This document shows, one piece after another, positions 44,629 through 51,414 of a DNA stretch of 64,000 nucleotides. Position 1 is the stretch's first letter. Each line of letters starts with the position of its first letter. Source of the DNA: Rhodopseudomonas sp. BR0M22. Its GTDB lineage: Bacteria > Pseudomonadota > Alphaproteobacteria > Rhizobiales > Xanthobacteraceae. The DNA is taken from assembly GCF_010907035.1 (NCBI RefSeq), contig NZ_QUMK01000010.1:1-64000 (forward strand), in the 5' to 3' direction. Under the pieces are notes generated by a model, which saw nothing but the letters and a program-made list of their open reading frames with translations, was not told where the DNA came from and searched no databases. Position numbers and translations under genes: made by a program.

Positions 44629-44970
44629 ATGAGACTGAAAAGTGCCATTTGGGTGTCGGCTTACTTGCGCCGCTGCCAGACGGAGGGCGTGTTCGGCGCG
44701 GTGAGCCGGCGCGGGGCCGAGGAGGCGGGTGCGGTATTCGTCAAGGTCGTGACCTTGGACCGGCAGGCGATGCTGTACGTACCGGCGCCGCAGACCGCTT
44801 ACGACGATGAGCGCCCGTTCGAGCGGGTGTTCGTACCGGCATCGCCGACGCCGCAGCCGGAGGCAGACGTCGACGCGCGTCTCGCCAAGGAAATCCGGTT
44901 CGATCCCGACGCCTGGATCGTCGAGACCGAAGACCGCGCCGGGCGGCACTTTCTCGATCTGGCGAAGTAG
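44629..44970 (+). CDS. DUF1491 family protein
   Basis: The 113-residue protein starts MRLKSAIWVSAYLRRCQTEG, followed by RRGAEEAGAVFVKVVTLDRQ, the fixed pattern of DUF1491. It ends RFDPDAWIVETEDRAGRHFL. No function is known. ATG 44629 is chosen because the family starts there; the open extension to 44485 is unlikely. In the leader, CCCGCGCAG/CTGCGCGGG (44553-44573, loop TCC) forms a strong hairpin. The stop is directly followed by the MITE-like element. Confidence 0.85.
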   Translation: MRLKSAIWVSAYLRRCQTEGVFGAVSRRGAEEAGAVFVKVVTLDRQAMLYVPAPQTAYDDERPFERVFVPASPTPQPEADVDARLAKEIRFDPDAWIVETEDRAGRHFLDLAK

Positions 44971-44971
44971 C

Positions 44972-45193
44972 TAGAGCAGTTCTGTCTTTCATAGAATCAG
45001 AGCTGATCCACGCCGCCTGCCACACGCACAACCTCATGGTGAGGAGGCGCGTAGCGCCGTCTCGAACCATGTGACGCAGGGAATGCGTTGCCCCATCCTT
45101 CGAGACGCCCGGCTTCGCCAGGCTCTTCAGGATGAGGACTTTGGACCCTTGGCAAGGTCTAGATCCGTTTCAATGGATCGATGAAGCGCTCTA
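44972..45193. mobile_element. MITE-like element, copy 1 (222 bp, terminal inverted repeats)
   Basis: The element begins TAGAGCAGTTCTGT and ends GCGCTCTA, giving short terminal inverted repeats TAGAGC. Its reverse complement matches the element at 59230-59448 almost base for base over about 170 bases. Landmarks are TGATCCACGCCGCCTGCCAC, CCTCATGGTGAGGAGGCGCG and CCATCCTTCGAGACGCCCGG. The last part is more divergent. There is no open frame for a transposase, so it is a non-autonomous repeat. Its right end, CTA, is the stop codon (TAG, minus strand) of the DUF2336 gene. Confidence 0.75.
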
Positions 45194-46165
45194 ACCGCGC
45201 GTGGTGCCGATCCGCGGCGACCAAGTCGTGCCGGGCTGCACCGCGGGACGAGCCTGCGGCGTTGCGTGACGTGCGCGCTGCCGTTCGTCGTCGTAGAGCG
45301 TGGCGCGATATTTGGCGCGGGTGGAAGCGACGGTGGCACCGCGCCATGCCGCCAGCATGATCAGCGCCGCGCGTTCGCTCAAGCGATCGTACAGTCGCGA
45401 CAGCCGGTACACCCACTCCACCGACGCACCCTTGGCGGGGTCGAGGAACATCAGCACCTGCTCGAACACCTGGCCCTTGATGCCGAGCGCTTTCAGCGCG
45501 CAGGCGAGCGCCTCTCCGCTCTCGTCGGCGACGACGCGCTCCGCGGTCGCCGCGGTGAGCAGCAGCGCTTCGCCGAGTTCGGCGGTGAAGTTCTCGACGT
45601 CTGACACGAAGGCCGCCATGTGCAGCACTTCCGCCGCGCGCATCGCCCGCGGCGGATGAATCCGCGCGGCCGGACGCAGCGGAGTCTCGGCGAGATTCTG
45701 CAGGATTTGCGCGCGCTCGGGGGCAGTCGCCGAGAAGAACATCTCGGACAATTGCGCGGCGTCTTCCGGCTGCATCGACAGGCTCGCAGCGCGCTGTTCG
45801 GCTTCGGTCGGAGCGCGCCGCGCCGGCCGGGCCGGGGAAGTGATATCAGCCGGTGGGATCGGCGCGGCCAGCGGCACACGCTGATCGGCCGAGGGCGTCA
45901 ACGACAGCCGCAGCGCGATCGCGCGCGGGGTGTGCGGATAGATCGACAGCCGGGCGCGCACGACCGCGCGAGTGGCATCGTCGACCTCGTCGATCAGCCG
46001 CGATGTCAGCTCGACGAACTGCCGTTCCTCATCGTCGGTATGCGAAGGGCTCTGTACGTACAGATCAGTCAGCACCCTGAGCAACGTCGGGCGAATGTCG
46101 ACGCCTTCGCGGCGCGACAGCGACATCAGCCCGTCGTATCCGGGAAAGGGTGTGAATGTGGCCAT
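45191..46165 (-). CDS. DUF2336 domain protein whose stop codon lies in the repeat element
   Basis: The 324-residue protein shows DUF2336 helical repeats (GVDIRPTLLRVLTDLYVQSP, then DDEERQFVELTSRLIDEVDD and TRAVVRARLSIYPHTPRAIA). The second half is helical, with a YRLSRLYDRLSERAALIMLA segment. Its last codons code a low-complexity, basic tail (ATPQARPAVQPGTTWSPRIG). The TAG stop at 45191-45193 is the first three bases of the MITE terminal repeat, so insertion may have fixed the present C-terminus. Function unknown. Confidence 0.8.
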   Translation of the reverse strand: MATFTPFPGYDGLMSLSRREGVDIRPTLLRVLTDLYVQSPSHTDDEERQFVELTSRLIDEVDDATRAVVRARLSIYPHTPRAIALRLSLTPSADQRVPLAAPIPPADITSPARPARRAPTEAEQRAASLSMQPEDAAQLSEMFFSATAPERAQILQNLAETPLRPAARIHPPRAMRAAEVLHMAAFVSDVENFTAELGEALLLTAATAERVVADESGEALACALKALGIKGQVFEQVLMFLDPAKGASVEWVYRLSRLYDRLSERAALIMLAAWRGATVASTRAKYRATLYDDERQRARHATPQARPAVQPGTTWSPRIGTTRG

Positions 46166-46256
46166 GGTGATGCAAAACGGTACGAGTTACCGGTAGATTA
46201 GTTCGGTCGATTTAACAGCACGTTAAGCTCAACGGTTTGTTAAGCCGCCGATACGC

Positions 46257-46281
46257 GAACGGGCGCTCCGCGCGCCCGTTC
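46257..46281 (-). terminator. hairpin after the polysaccharide deacetylase gene
   Basis: GAACGGGCGC (46257-46266) and GCGCCCGTTC (46272-46281) form a perfect 10-bp stem with a 5-base loop, 33 bases past the deacetylase stop on the minus strand. It lacks a following T-run, so termination strength is uncertain. Confidence 0.45.
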
Positions 46282-46314
46282 TGTCGAGATCCCACGTCGG
46301 GTCAGGGACGATTG

Positions 46315-47391
46315 CTAATCGACGGTGCGGATCACTTTGGCGATCGGCTTGGCGGCGCTGGCGGTGGGCTGGGCCGGGGCGACCTGGGCGTCGTATTCCG
46401 GCAGCGTCGTCACTTTGTCCTTGGCGGTGATGAATACCATCTTGTAGCCGCCGGCCTTGAGCTGGGCGAGTAGTTCGGGCAGCGCCTGCGCAGTCGACTT
46501 CTGGAAGTCGTGCATCAGCAGGATGCCTTTGCCGGCCTTCTTCAGCTTCGTCATCACGCCCGCGACGAGCTGGTCGGGCTTGTGAATCCGGAAATCCTCG
46601 GAATCGACGTCGATCGAGAACGCCGCGATGTTGCGCTCGCCGAGATACGTCTTCAGCTCCGGCGTCTGCCGCAGTTGCGGGAAGCGGAAGAACGGTGCGG
46701 TCGGCTGCCCGGCCGCCAGCGCCACGCCGCTGATGCCCTTCTCGATTTCGTTCTTGGCTTCGGCGAACGGCTTGCTGGCGAGATTGACGTGCGACCAGGT
46801 GTGCGAGCCCACGGTATGGCCGGCGGCAATCACCTGCTTGAGGATCGCCGGGTGCCAGCTCGCATGTTTGCCGATCGGGAAGAATACCGCCTTGACGCAT
46901 TGCGCCGCGAGCGCGGCCAGCACTGCCGGGGTGTTCACCGGCCACGGTCCGTCGTCGAACGTCAGCGCGACTTCGCCGGGCTGCAGGAAGTCGTAGTCGC
47001 GATATTGCGACATGCCGAGCCCCGGGCCGCCGGTGGTGTCGATTTCGACGGTCCGCGAAATCCCGAGCGCGTTCGGATTGTTGCAGACCTGCCGCGACGG
47101 GGCGGGGGCGGGCGAGGGGAGCGCGGCGGGTTTGGCGCCGATCGCCGGATCTGTCGTGGCGCGGGCTGGCTGGATGGCCGGCGCAGGCTCCTGGGCAGCG
47201 CGCGGCGGCGCTCCGCCGGGAACCGGCCAGCGTGACGCGATGGTGCCGGTGATGACGTCTTCGGAAGTCGCCGAGGCGTGAGCTGCGTCGATCTTGCCAG
47301 AGGGGAGGCTGAACCACGCGCGGCCGGCGCCGAGTCCGACCAGAACGGCAAGCGTGCTACAGCCGGCCGCCAGCACCGCAAATTTACGCAT
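46315..47391 (-). CDS. polysaccharide deacetylase (NodB homology) family protein
   Basis: The 358-residue protein has an N-terminal hydrophobic segment (VLAAGCSTLAVLVGLGAG) as signal or anchor and a Pro/Ala-rich stretch. The NodB domain starts near residue 140: ALTFDDGPWPVNT holds the catalytic base and metal Asp, and TVGSHTWSHVNLA holds the two metal His. FFRFPQLRQTPEL and GILLMHDFQKSTA complete the motif set. It would deacetylate an envelope or extracellular glycan. Substrate unknown. A TTG at 47397 is an alternative start. Confidence 0.87.
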   Translation of the reverse strand: MRKFAVLAAGCSTLAVLVGLGAGRAWFSLPSGKIDAAHASATSEDVITGTIASRWPVPGGAPPRAAQEPAPAIQPARATTDPAIGAKPAALPSPAPAPSRQVCNNPNALGISRTVEIDTTGGPGLGMSQYRDYDFLQPGEVALTFDDGPWPVNTPAVLAALAAQCVKAVFFPIGKHASWHPAILKQVIAAGHTVGSHTWSHVNLASKPFAEAKNEIEKGISGVALAAGQPTAPFFRFPQLRQTPELKTYLGERNIAAFSIDVDSEDFRIHKPDQLVAGVMTKLKKAGKGILLMHDFQKSTAQALPELLAQLKAGGYKMVFITAKDKVTTLPEYDAQVAPAQPTASAAKPIAKVIRTVD

Positions 47392-47469
47392 CGTCAACTC
47401 CTACACATACTCGCTGCTTGACCTGCGAACTTGGTCGCAAATTGGTTAAGCGGCGGTGTGCAATTCGAG

Positions 47470-48009
47470 CTATCGGCGCGGTTTCACGGATTTACGTTGC
47501 GATTTGGCTGCGTGCGGTTTGGCCGCCCTGCTGCGGGTGGCGCGATGGGGGCGTGCGGCCGGCTTGCGGCGGATCGCCGGCCGTTCGGCGGTGTCGGCAG
47601 GCTGCGCCTGGGCGAAGGATTGGCGCAGACTGTCGAGGTCCGTGCCGATCTGCCCGACCTGTTCGGATAGTTTGCGGATCTCGCTGCGCTGCGCCGCGAC
47701 CAGCGCCTGGATATCGTGGAGTTGATCCTGCAGGGCCTGCAACTGGTCGATCGATTGCTGCTGCGTCAGCTCCAGCCCCTTGGTGCGCTCCACGAGTTGT
47801 TCGGAGGTCTGCGCGACGCGGGCCTGCACTTGGCGTCCGTTGGCGATCCGCTCCTGTTCGGGGCTGGTTGTGCTGGCGATGCGCCACAGGAAGATCGTGC
47901 CGATCCCGGCGACGATCAGCAGCAGTGCGGCGGCCGCAATCGCGATCGGCTGGGCGCCCAAAGCAGGGAGTGTACGGGCACGGAGATCGGCTGGCGGAAT
48001 CTCGATCAT
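47470..48009 (-). CDS. membrane-anchored coiled-coil protein of unknown function
   Basis: The 179-residue protein starts MIEIPPADLRARTLPALGAQ with one membrane helix after it (AIAAAALLLIVAGIGTIFLW, about 23-43). A heptad-type Gln/Leu-rich coiled coil follows (about 55-125; QLQALQDQLHDIQALVAAQR). The C-terminal tail is strongly basic and Arg/Lys/Pro/Ala-rich. No family is recognised. It could be a periplasmic spacer or a nucleic-acid- or wall-binding anchor. The start at 48009 is preceded by GACCTCC, only a weak ribosome site. An in-frame ATG lies at 48027. Confidence 0.6.
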   Translation of the reverse strand: MIEIPPADLRARTLPALGAQPIAIAAAALLLIVAGIGTIFLWRIASTTSPEQERIANGRQVQARVAQTSEQLVERTKGLELTQQQSIDQLQALQDQLHDIQALVAAQRSEIRKLSEQVGQIGTDLDSLRQSFAQAQPADTAERPAIRRKPAARPHRATRSRAAKPHAAKSQRKSVKPRR

Positions 48010-48185
48010 GGAGGTCACAAGCCTCACGTCGACGTCAGGTTCCCCATCCCCGACCGTGACGCTAACACCGCACCCGCCCCGGTTGCAACCGGGAGGCGCT
48101 CTGCCATTAACAGTGCATTAACCATAACGGCTCCTTAATGCGGCGCGCGGTGATCGGCTCGGGAAAGGACGCGGGAGAGACCGGA

Positions 48186-48386
48186 ATGGGCACCATCATT
48201 GAATTTCCGGCAGATGCGGCAACGCGGCGGCCGGGCTCGCCCATGATCGCGTCGCCGGATCGCTCCGCCACCGTGACGATCCTTCCGGTGGTCCGGATCG
48301 AGCGCCATGCAGAAGCGGGCAGCGATGGCACACCGAAGCAGGGCGATGCGCCTGGCCGGCGTCGGCGCCGCCGCGCTCGCCCCTGA
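48186..48386 (+). CDS. small hypothetical protein (MGTIIEFPADAA)
   Basis: A 66-residue frame starting MGTIIEFPADAATRRPGSPM at ATG 48186, preceded by the purine-rich GGGAGAGACCGG. It has a central beta-like SATVTILPVVRIERHA and a basic end (PGRRRRRRARP). The start motif looks conserved in related genomes, as far as I recall. Upstream is a TTAA-rich region (48108-48140) that resembles a promoter, and 16 bases downstream the lipoprotein gene begins. Probably the first gene of that pair. Function unknown. Confidence 0.55.
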   Translation: MGTIIEFPADAATRRPGSPMIASPDRSATVTILPVVRIERHAEAGSDGTPKQGDAPGRRRRRRARP

Positions 48387-48402
48387 ACCGGGGCGGTCGT
48401 CG

Positions 48403-49182
48403 ATGTCCGCGGTCAGCCGTCCGGTCCTGATCCGGGGCGGGGCCGCCCGGGCGGCTCTCCTCATCTCCATCCTGGCAACCTTCGCGCTCGGCGGCTGCGC
48501 CGGCGGCGATTTCGGCCGCACCCGGCGCGATTTCGTTACCGACGACATGCACCGCTGGATCGGCGCGGAGGCGACCGGCAGCATCGGCCTGAAGGCGTCG
48601 GCGTTTCAGCTCACCGACCAAGAGCGCACGATGCGCGACATGGCGTATCCGCTGATCGAGCCGCCGCACGCGCGCCCGGCGTGGAAGAGCGTGTTCGGCG
48701 ACTACCAGCCGATCGCCGCGCCGTGGCGGCAGCAGCCGCCGTTCGACCGCACTGCCTACGGCAAGCTGCTGATCGACGAGCCGCACCGCTCGCACGCCTC
48801 GCGCTACAACGAGCTGATCCAGGACGTGCGCAACGATCTGACGATGTTCGAGCCGTTTCAGTTCACCGCCGCGCGGGTACTCGAGCTCGACCAGAAGCGC
48901 AATGCCAGCCTGAAATACATCTCCGATCTGTCGCCGCGCGAGCGCGAGGACGCGGTGGCGCGAATGGAAGAGAACTCGCTCATCGTGCAATGGGTGCAGC
49001 AGTGCTTGCGCCGCCGCGCGTCGTCGTATCGCTGGGCACTGGAACGGCTGGTGATCATGGCGCCCGATGGCATCGCCGCTGACGCCGATCGCCTGATCGC
49101 CGAACTCGAAGCACAGGCCAACAACATCGGCCTCGTCGTCAGGCCGCCGGCGCAAGGCGCCGCTGTTGTGCGCAAGGGATAG
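48403..49182 (+). CDS. putative lipoprotein of unknown function
   Basis: The 259-residue protein starts at ATG 48403 with a lipoprotein signal peptide (ALLISILATFALGGCAGGDF, Cys at about 31). The mature part has DDMHRWIGAEATGSIGLKAS, then MRDMAYPLIEPPHARPAWKS and a helical second half (RYNELIQDVRNDLTMFEPFQ). I recognise no named family. It should be anchored to the inner or outer membrane from the periplasmic side. Frames upstream of ATG 48403 lack a signal peptide. Confidence 0.75.
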   Translation: MSAVSRPVLIRGGAARAALLISILATFALGGCAGGDFGRTRRDFVTDDMHRWIGAEATGSIGLKASAFQLTDQERTMRDMAYPLIEPPHARPAWKSVFGDYQPIAAPWRQQPPFDRTAYGKLLIDEPHRSHASRYNELIQDVRNDLTMFEPFQFTAARVLELDQKRNASLKYISDLSPREREDAVARMEENSLIVQWVQQCLRRRASSYRWALERLVIMAPDGIAADADRLIAELEAQANNIGLVVRPPAQGAAVVRKG

Positions 49183-49313
49183 AGCGGCGGATCTTTCTGT
49201 CGCGATCAGGCGAGATCGCAGCACCGTCTTCCGATCCCAGTCCTCAGCCTCTGTACGCAAGACCGTGCGCTGCTCAGCGAACCACTCTGTGCGTCGCTTT
49301 GGAGGAAGCGCCG

Positions 49314-50195
49314 ATGATCGATTCCCTTGTGCCGCAGGTCACGAGCGCCGACGGACTGGCCGCGCCGGACGGCGCGCCCGAACTGGCAGAAGCCCAGCGC
49401 ACCGTCTGGCGCCTGGCTCACATCGATTTTCCGTGGGACATCAACAAGGCGCTGGAGTTCGCGCTGCTCCGCACTTACGCGGTGCCGTCGATTTCCGGCC
49501 TTCTGGCGCGCACGGGCGAATTCTCAGAGCGCGTCTCGAAGCGCTACGACGACACCGCGCTGCTGATCCGCGAGGTGCTGCGCAACGGTCTCGACAGCGA
49601 CCGAGCGCGTCGCTCGTTCGGTCGTATCAACGCGATGCATGGTCGCTTTCGCATCGCCAATGACGACTACCTGTACGTGCTGTCGACATTCGTGTTTTCG
49701 CCGATCGACTGGGTCGGCCGCTTCGGCCATCGGCCGATGACCGACGCCGAACAGCATCTGTGGTTCGTGTATTGGAACGAGTTCGGGCACCGGATGGGCA
49801 TCGATGCTCTATATCCGGATATTCACTCGTTTCGCGCGTTCGCGGACGAGTTCGAGCGGACCCGGTTCGTCTATGCGCCGTCGAACCGGTTGATCTCGGA
49901 ACGCACGATCGACCTGGTGCTGTCTGATTACTTCGTCCCGCGCATTCTGCATCGCGGCGGACGGCAGGTTGCGCTGGCCATCGTTGACCGGCCGCTCGTC
50001 GAGGCGCTCGGCTTCAAGTATCCGTCCCTTCCGTTGCGCGCGCTGGCGTTGGGCGGACTGGGCTTGCGCCGCGCGATCCTGAAGCTGTTGCCGAAGCGCC
50101 GGGCACCGAAGTGGCAGGAGATCGGTGGCCGGACCTATCCGGAAGGCTACAACATCGAGGAGCTGGGCACGTTTCCACGCGCCAAGGGCACCTGA
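49314..50195 (+). CDS. DUF2236 (MpaB/latex-clearing-like) protein
   Basis: The 293-residue protein has the pattern INAMHGRFRIANDDYLYVLS and STFVFSPIDWVGRFGHRPMT. The His, Asp and Tyr positions resemble the DUF2236 fold seen in MpaB and the latex-clearing oxygenase Lcp, where histidines bind heme. Here the metal or heme site cannot be proven. A C-terminal hydrophobic stretch (LPLRALALGGLGLRRAIL) may associate with membrane. Start ATG 49314 has GGAGGAAGCG upstream. The following genes are convergent. Function uncertain. Confidence 0.75.
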   Translation: MIDSLVPQVTSADGLAAPDGAPELAEAQRTVWRLAHIDFPWDINKALEFALLRTYAVPSISGLLARTGEFSERVSKRYDDTALLIREVLRNGLDSDRARRSFGRINAMHGRFRIANDDYLYVLSTFVFSPIDWVGRFGHRPMTDAEQHLWFVYWNEFGHRMGIDALYPDIHSFRAFADEFERTRFVYAPSNRLISERTIDLVLSDYFVPRILHRGGRQVALAIVDRPLVEALGFKYPSLPLRALALGGLGLRRAILKLLPKRRAPKWQEIGGRTYPEGYNIEELGTFPRAKGT

Positions 50196-50226
50196 CGATC
50201 AGCGCCGAAGGGAGGCGCTCCTGCAA

Positions 50227-50796
50227 TCAGGATTGCGACTTGGCCCGCGGCTCCGGCTGCACTTTGCAGGACGCGGCTTTGAGCGCGGCGCGCGCCTGCG
50301 GCATCAGACCGGGTTCTGAGGCAAGCGCCTTCATCACGATCAGACCGGTGGGAGTGGGAGAGTCGATGATCAGCCGGTCGGCCGCGGTGACGTCCTCTTC
50401 CTCGGGCATGTCGGCGTGCTGCTCGGCGGTCATCAGGTCGAGCTCGATCACCTTGCGGCCGGCGGAGCGGTCGTTGATCGCGTAGTAGGCGACTTCGTTG
50501 CGGGTGTAGAACGACACCGCGGTGTAGGCCTGGCTCACCGGCACTGCCAGCTTGATCGGACCGTTCGACAGATCGTAGCGGCACACCGCCATCGCGAACG
50601 CCGGATCGAGCAGCGGCAGCGGCGCGCCGTTCGGCGTGACGTCCGGCAGTTGCGTCACCGCGTTGACCTGGGTCAGCGGCGTCAGCCGGGCGTAGGCGTC
50701 CTGGCCGGCGATCCGCGGCAGCACCAGGATGGTGACCAGATGCACGATGCCGCCGAGCACCAGACCGGCGATGATGGCGATGGCGAAGCGGATCAT
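50227..50796 (-). CDS. membrane-anchored DUF1254-type protein
   Basis: The 189-residue protein starts MIRFAIAIIAGLVLGGIVHL, one membrane helix, with the periplasmic part ALPLLDPAFAMAVCRYDLSN and IKLAVPVSQAYTAVSFYTRN. This resembles the DUF1254 half of DUF1254-DUF1214 proteins. It overlaps the preceding DUF1214 gene by four bases (50793-50796). Here the two domains, often fused elsewhere, are carried by two small anchored proteins. Function unknown. Confidence 0.7.
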   Translation of the reverse strand: MIRFAIAIIAGLVLGGIVHLVTILVLPRIAGQDAYARLTPLTQVNAVTQLPDVTPNGAPLPLLDPAFAMAVCRYDLSNGPIKLAVPVSQAYTAVSFYTRNEVAYYAINDRSAGRKVIELDLMTAEQHADMPEEEDVTAADRLIIDSPTPTGLIVMKALASEPGLMPQARAALKAASCKVQPEPRAKSQS

Positions 50797-51371
50797 GGGC
50801 AGCCGATGGTGGCGACCGCCGGCATCGGCGCGTCGCGTTGGGTCCGGGTGGCGATACCGACCGGCGTGTCGTACAGCCGCAGCATCAGCCAATAGCGGTC
50901 GACGCCGCCGGTCGGCAGCCAGTTGCCGCCGCGGGCGCGCGCCGCGATCCGGATCTTGAACTTGCCGTCGGCGTCGCGAATGATCTCCTGGCTGGTGAAG
51001 CCGTAACGCTCCAGCGTATTGGCGACCAGATTGCCGCGCGGATCGTACAGCGTCAGGGTCCAGAACCGGGCCGCCGGCGTCACGCCGCTGACTTCAACGT
51101 CGCAGCGGCCGTCGAGCGGGCGCTTGGCGTCGTCGGCGGTGGCAAGGAACGAGATGCCGTCGCCGGCGCCGACCGGCAATGTGCCGCTGCGCACGATCGC
51201 CGCGCGGGTGTAGGGGTCGACTTCGGCGGTGCCGACGCGCGGCCGCGCGGTCCAGGCGCCGATCGTCAGCGAACCGAGATCGGTGCCGATGGTGGCGGTG
51301 GTCCAGGTGGCGCCGAGGCCGACGCCGGCGGCGATCAGCAGCGTCAGGAGAGTGAGGATTATCAGGCGCAC
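50793..51371 (-). CDS. membrane-anchored DUF1214 domain protein
   Basis: The 192-residue protein starts at GTG 51371 (MRLIILTLLTLLIAAGVGLG, one membrane helix). It carries the DUF1214 signature GVTPAARFWTLTLYDPRGNL, then IRIAARARGGNWLPTGGVDR and YWLMLRLYDTPVG. The longer frame to 51572 is not convincing. It is coupled to the DUF1254-type gene. The penicillin-binding protein gene ends 44 bases upstream on the same strand, so co-transcription is possible. Confidence 0.82.
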   Translation of the reverse strand: MRLIILTLLTLLIAAGVGLGATWTTATIGTDLGSLTIGAWTARPRVGTAEVDPYTRAAIVRSGTLPVGAGDGISFLATADDAKRPLDGRCDVEVSGVTPAARFWTLTLYDPRGNLVANTLERYGFTSQEIIRDADGKFKIRIAARARGGNWLPTGGVDRYWLMLRLYDTPVGIATRTQRDAPMPAVATIGCP

Positions 51372-51414
51372 GTTGCAGCCATCCCCGATGTCGTCGCAGC
51401 CGCCATCGTTGCGT

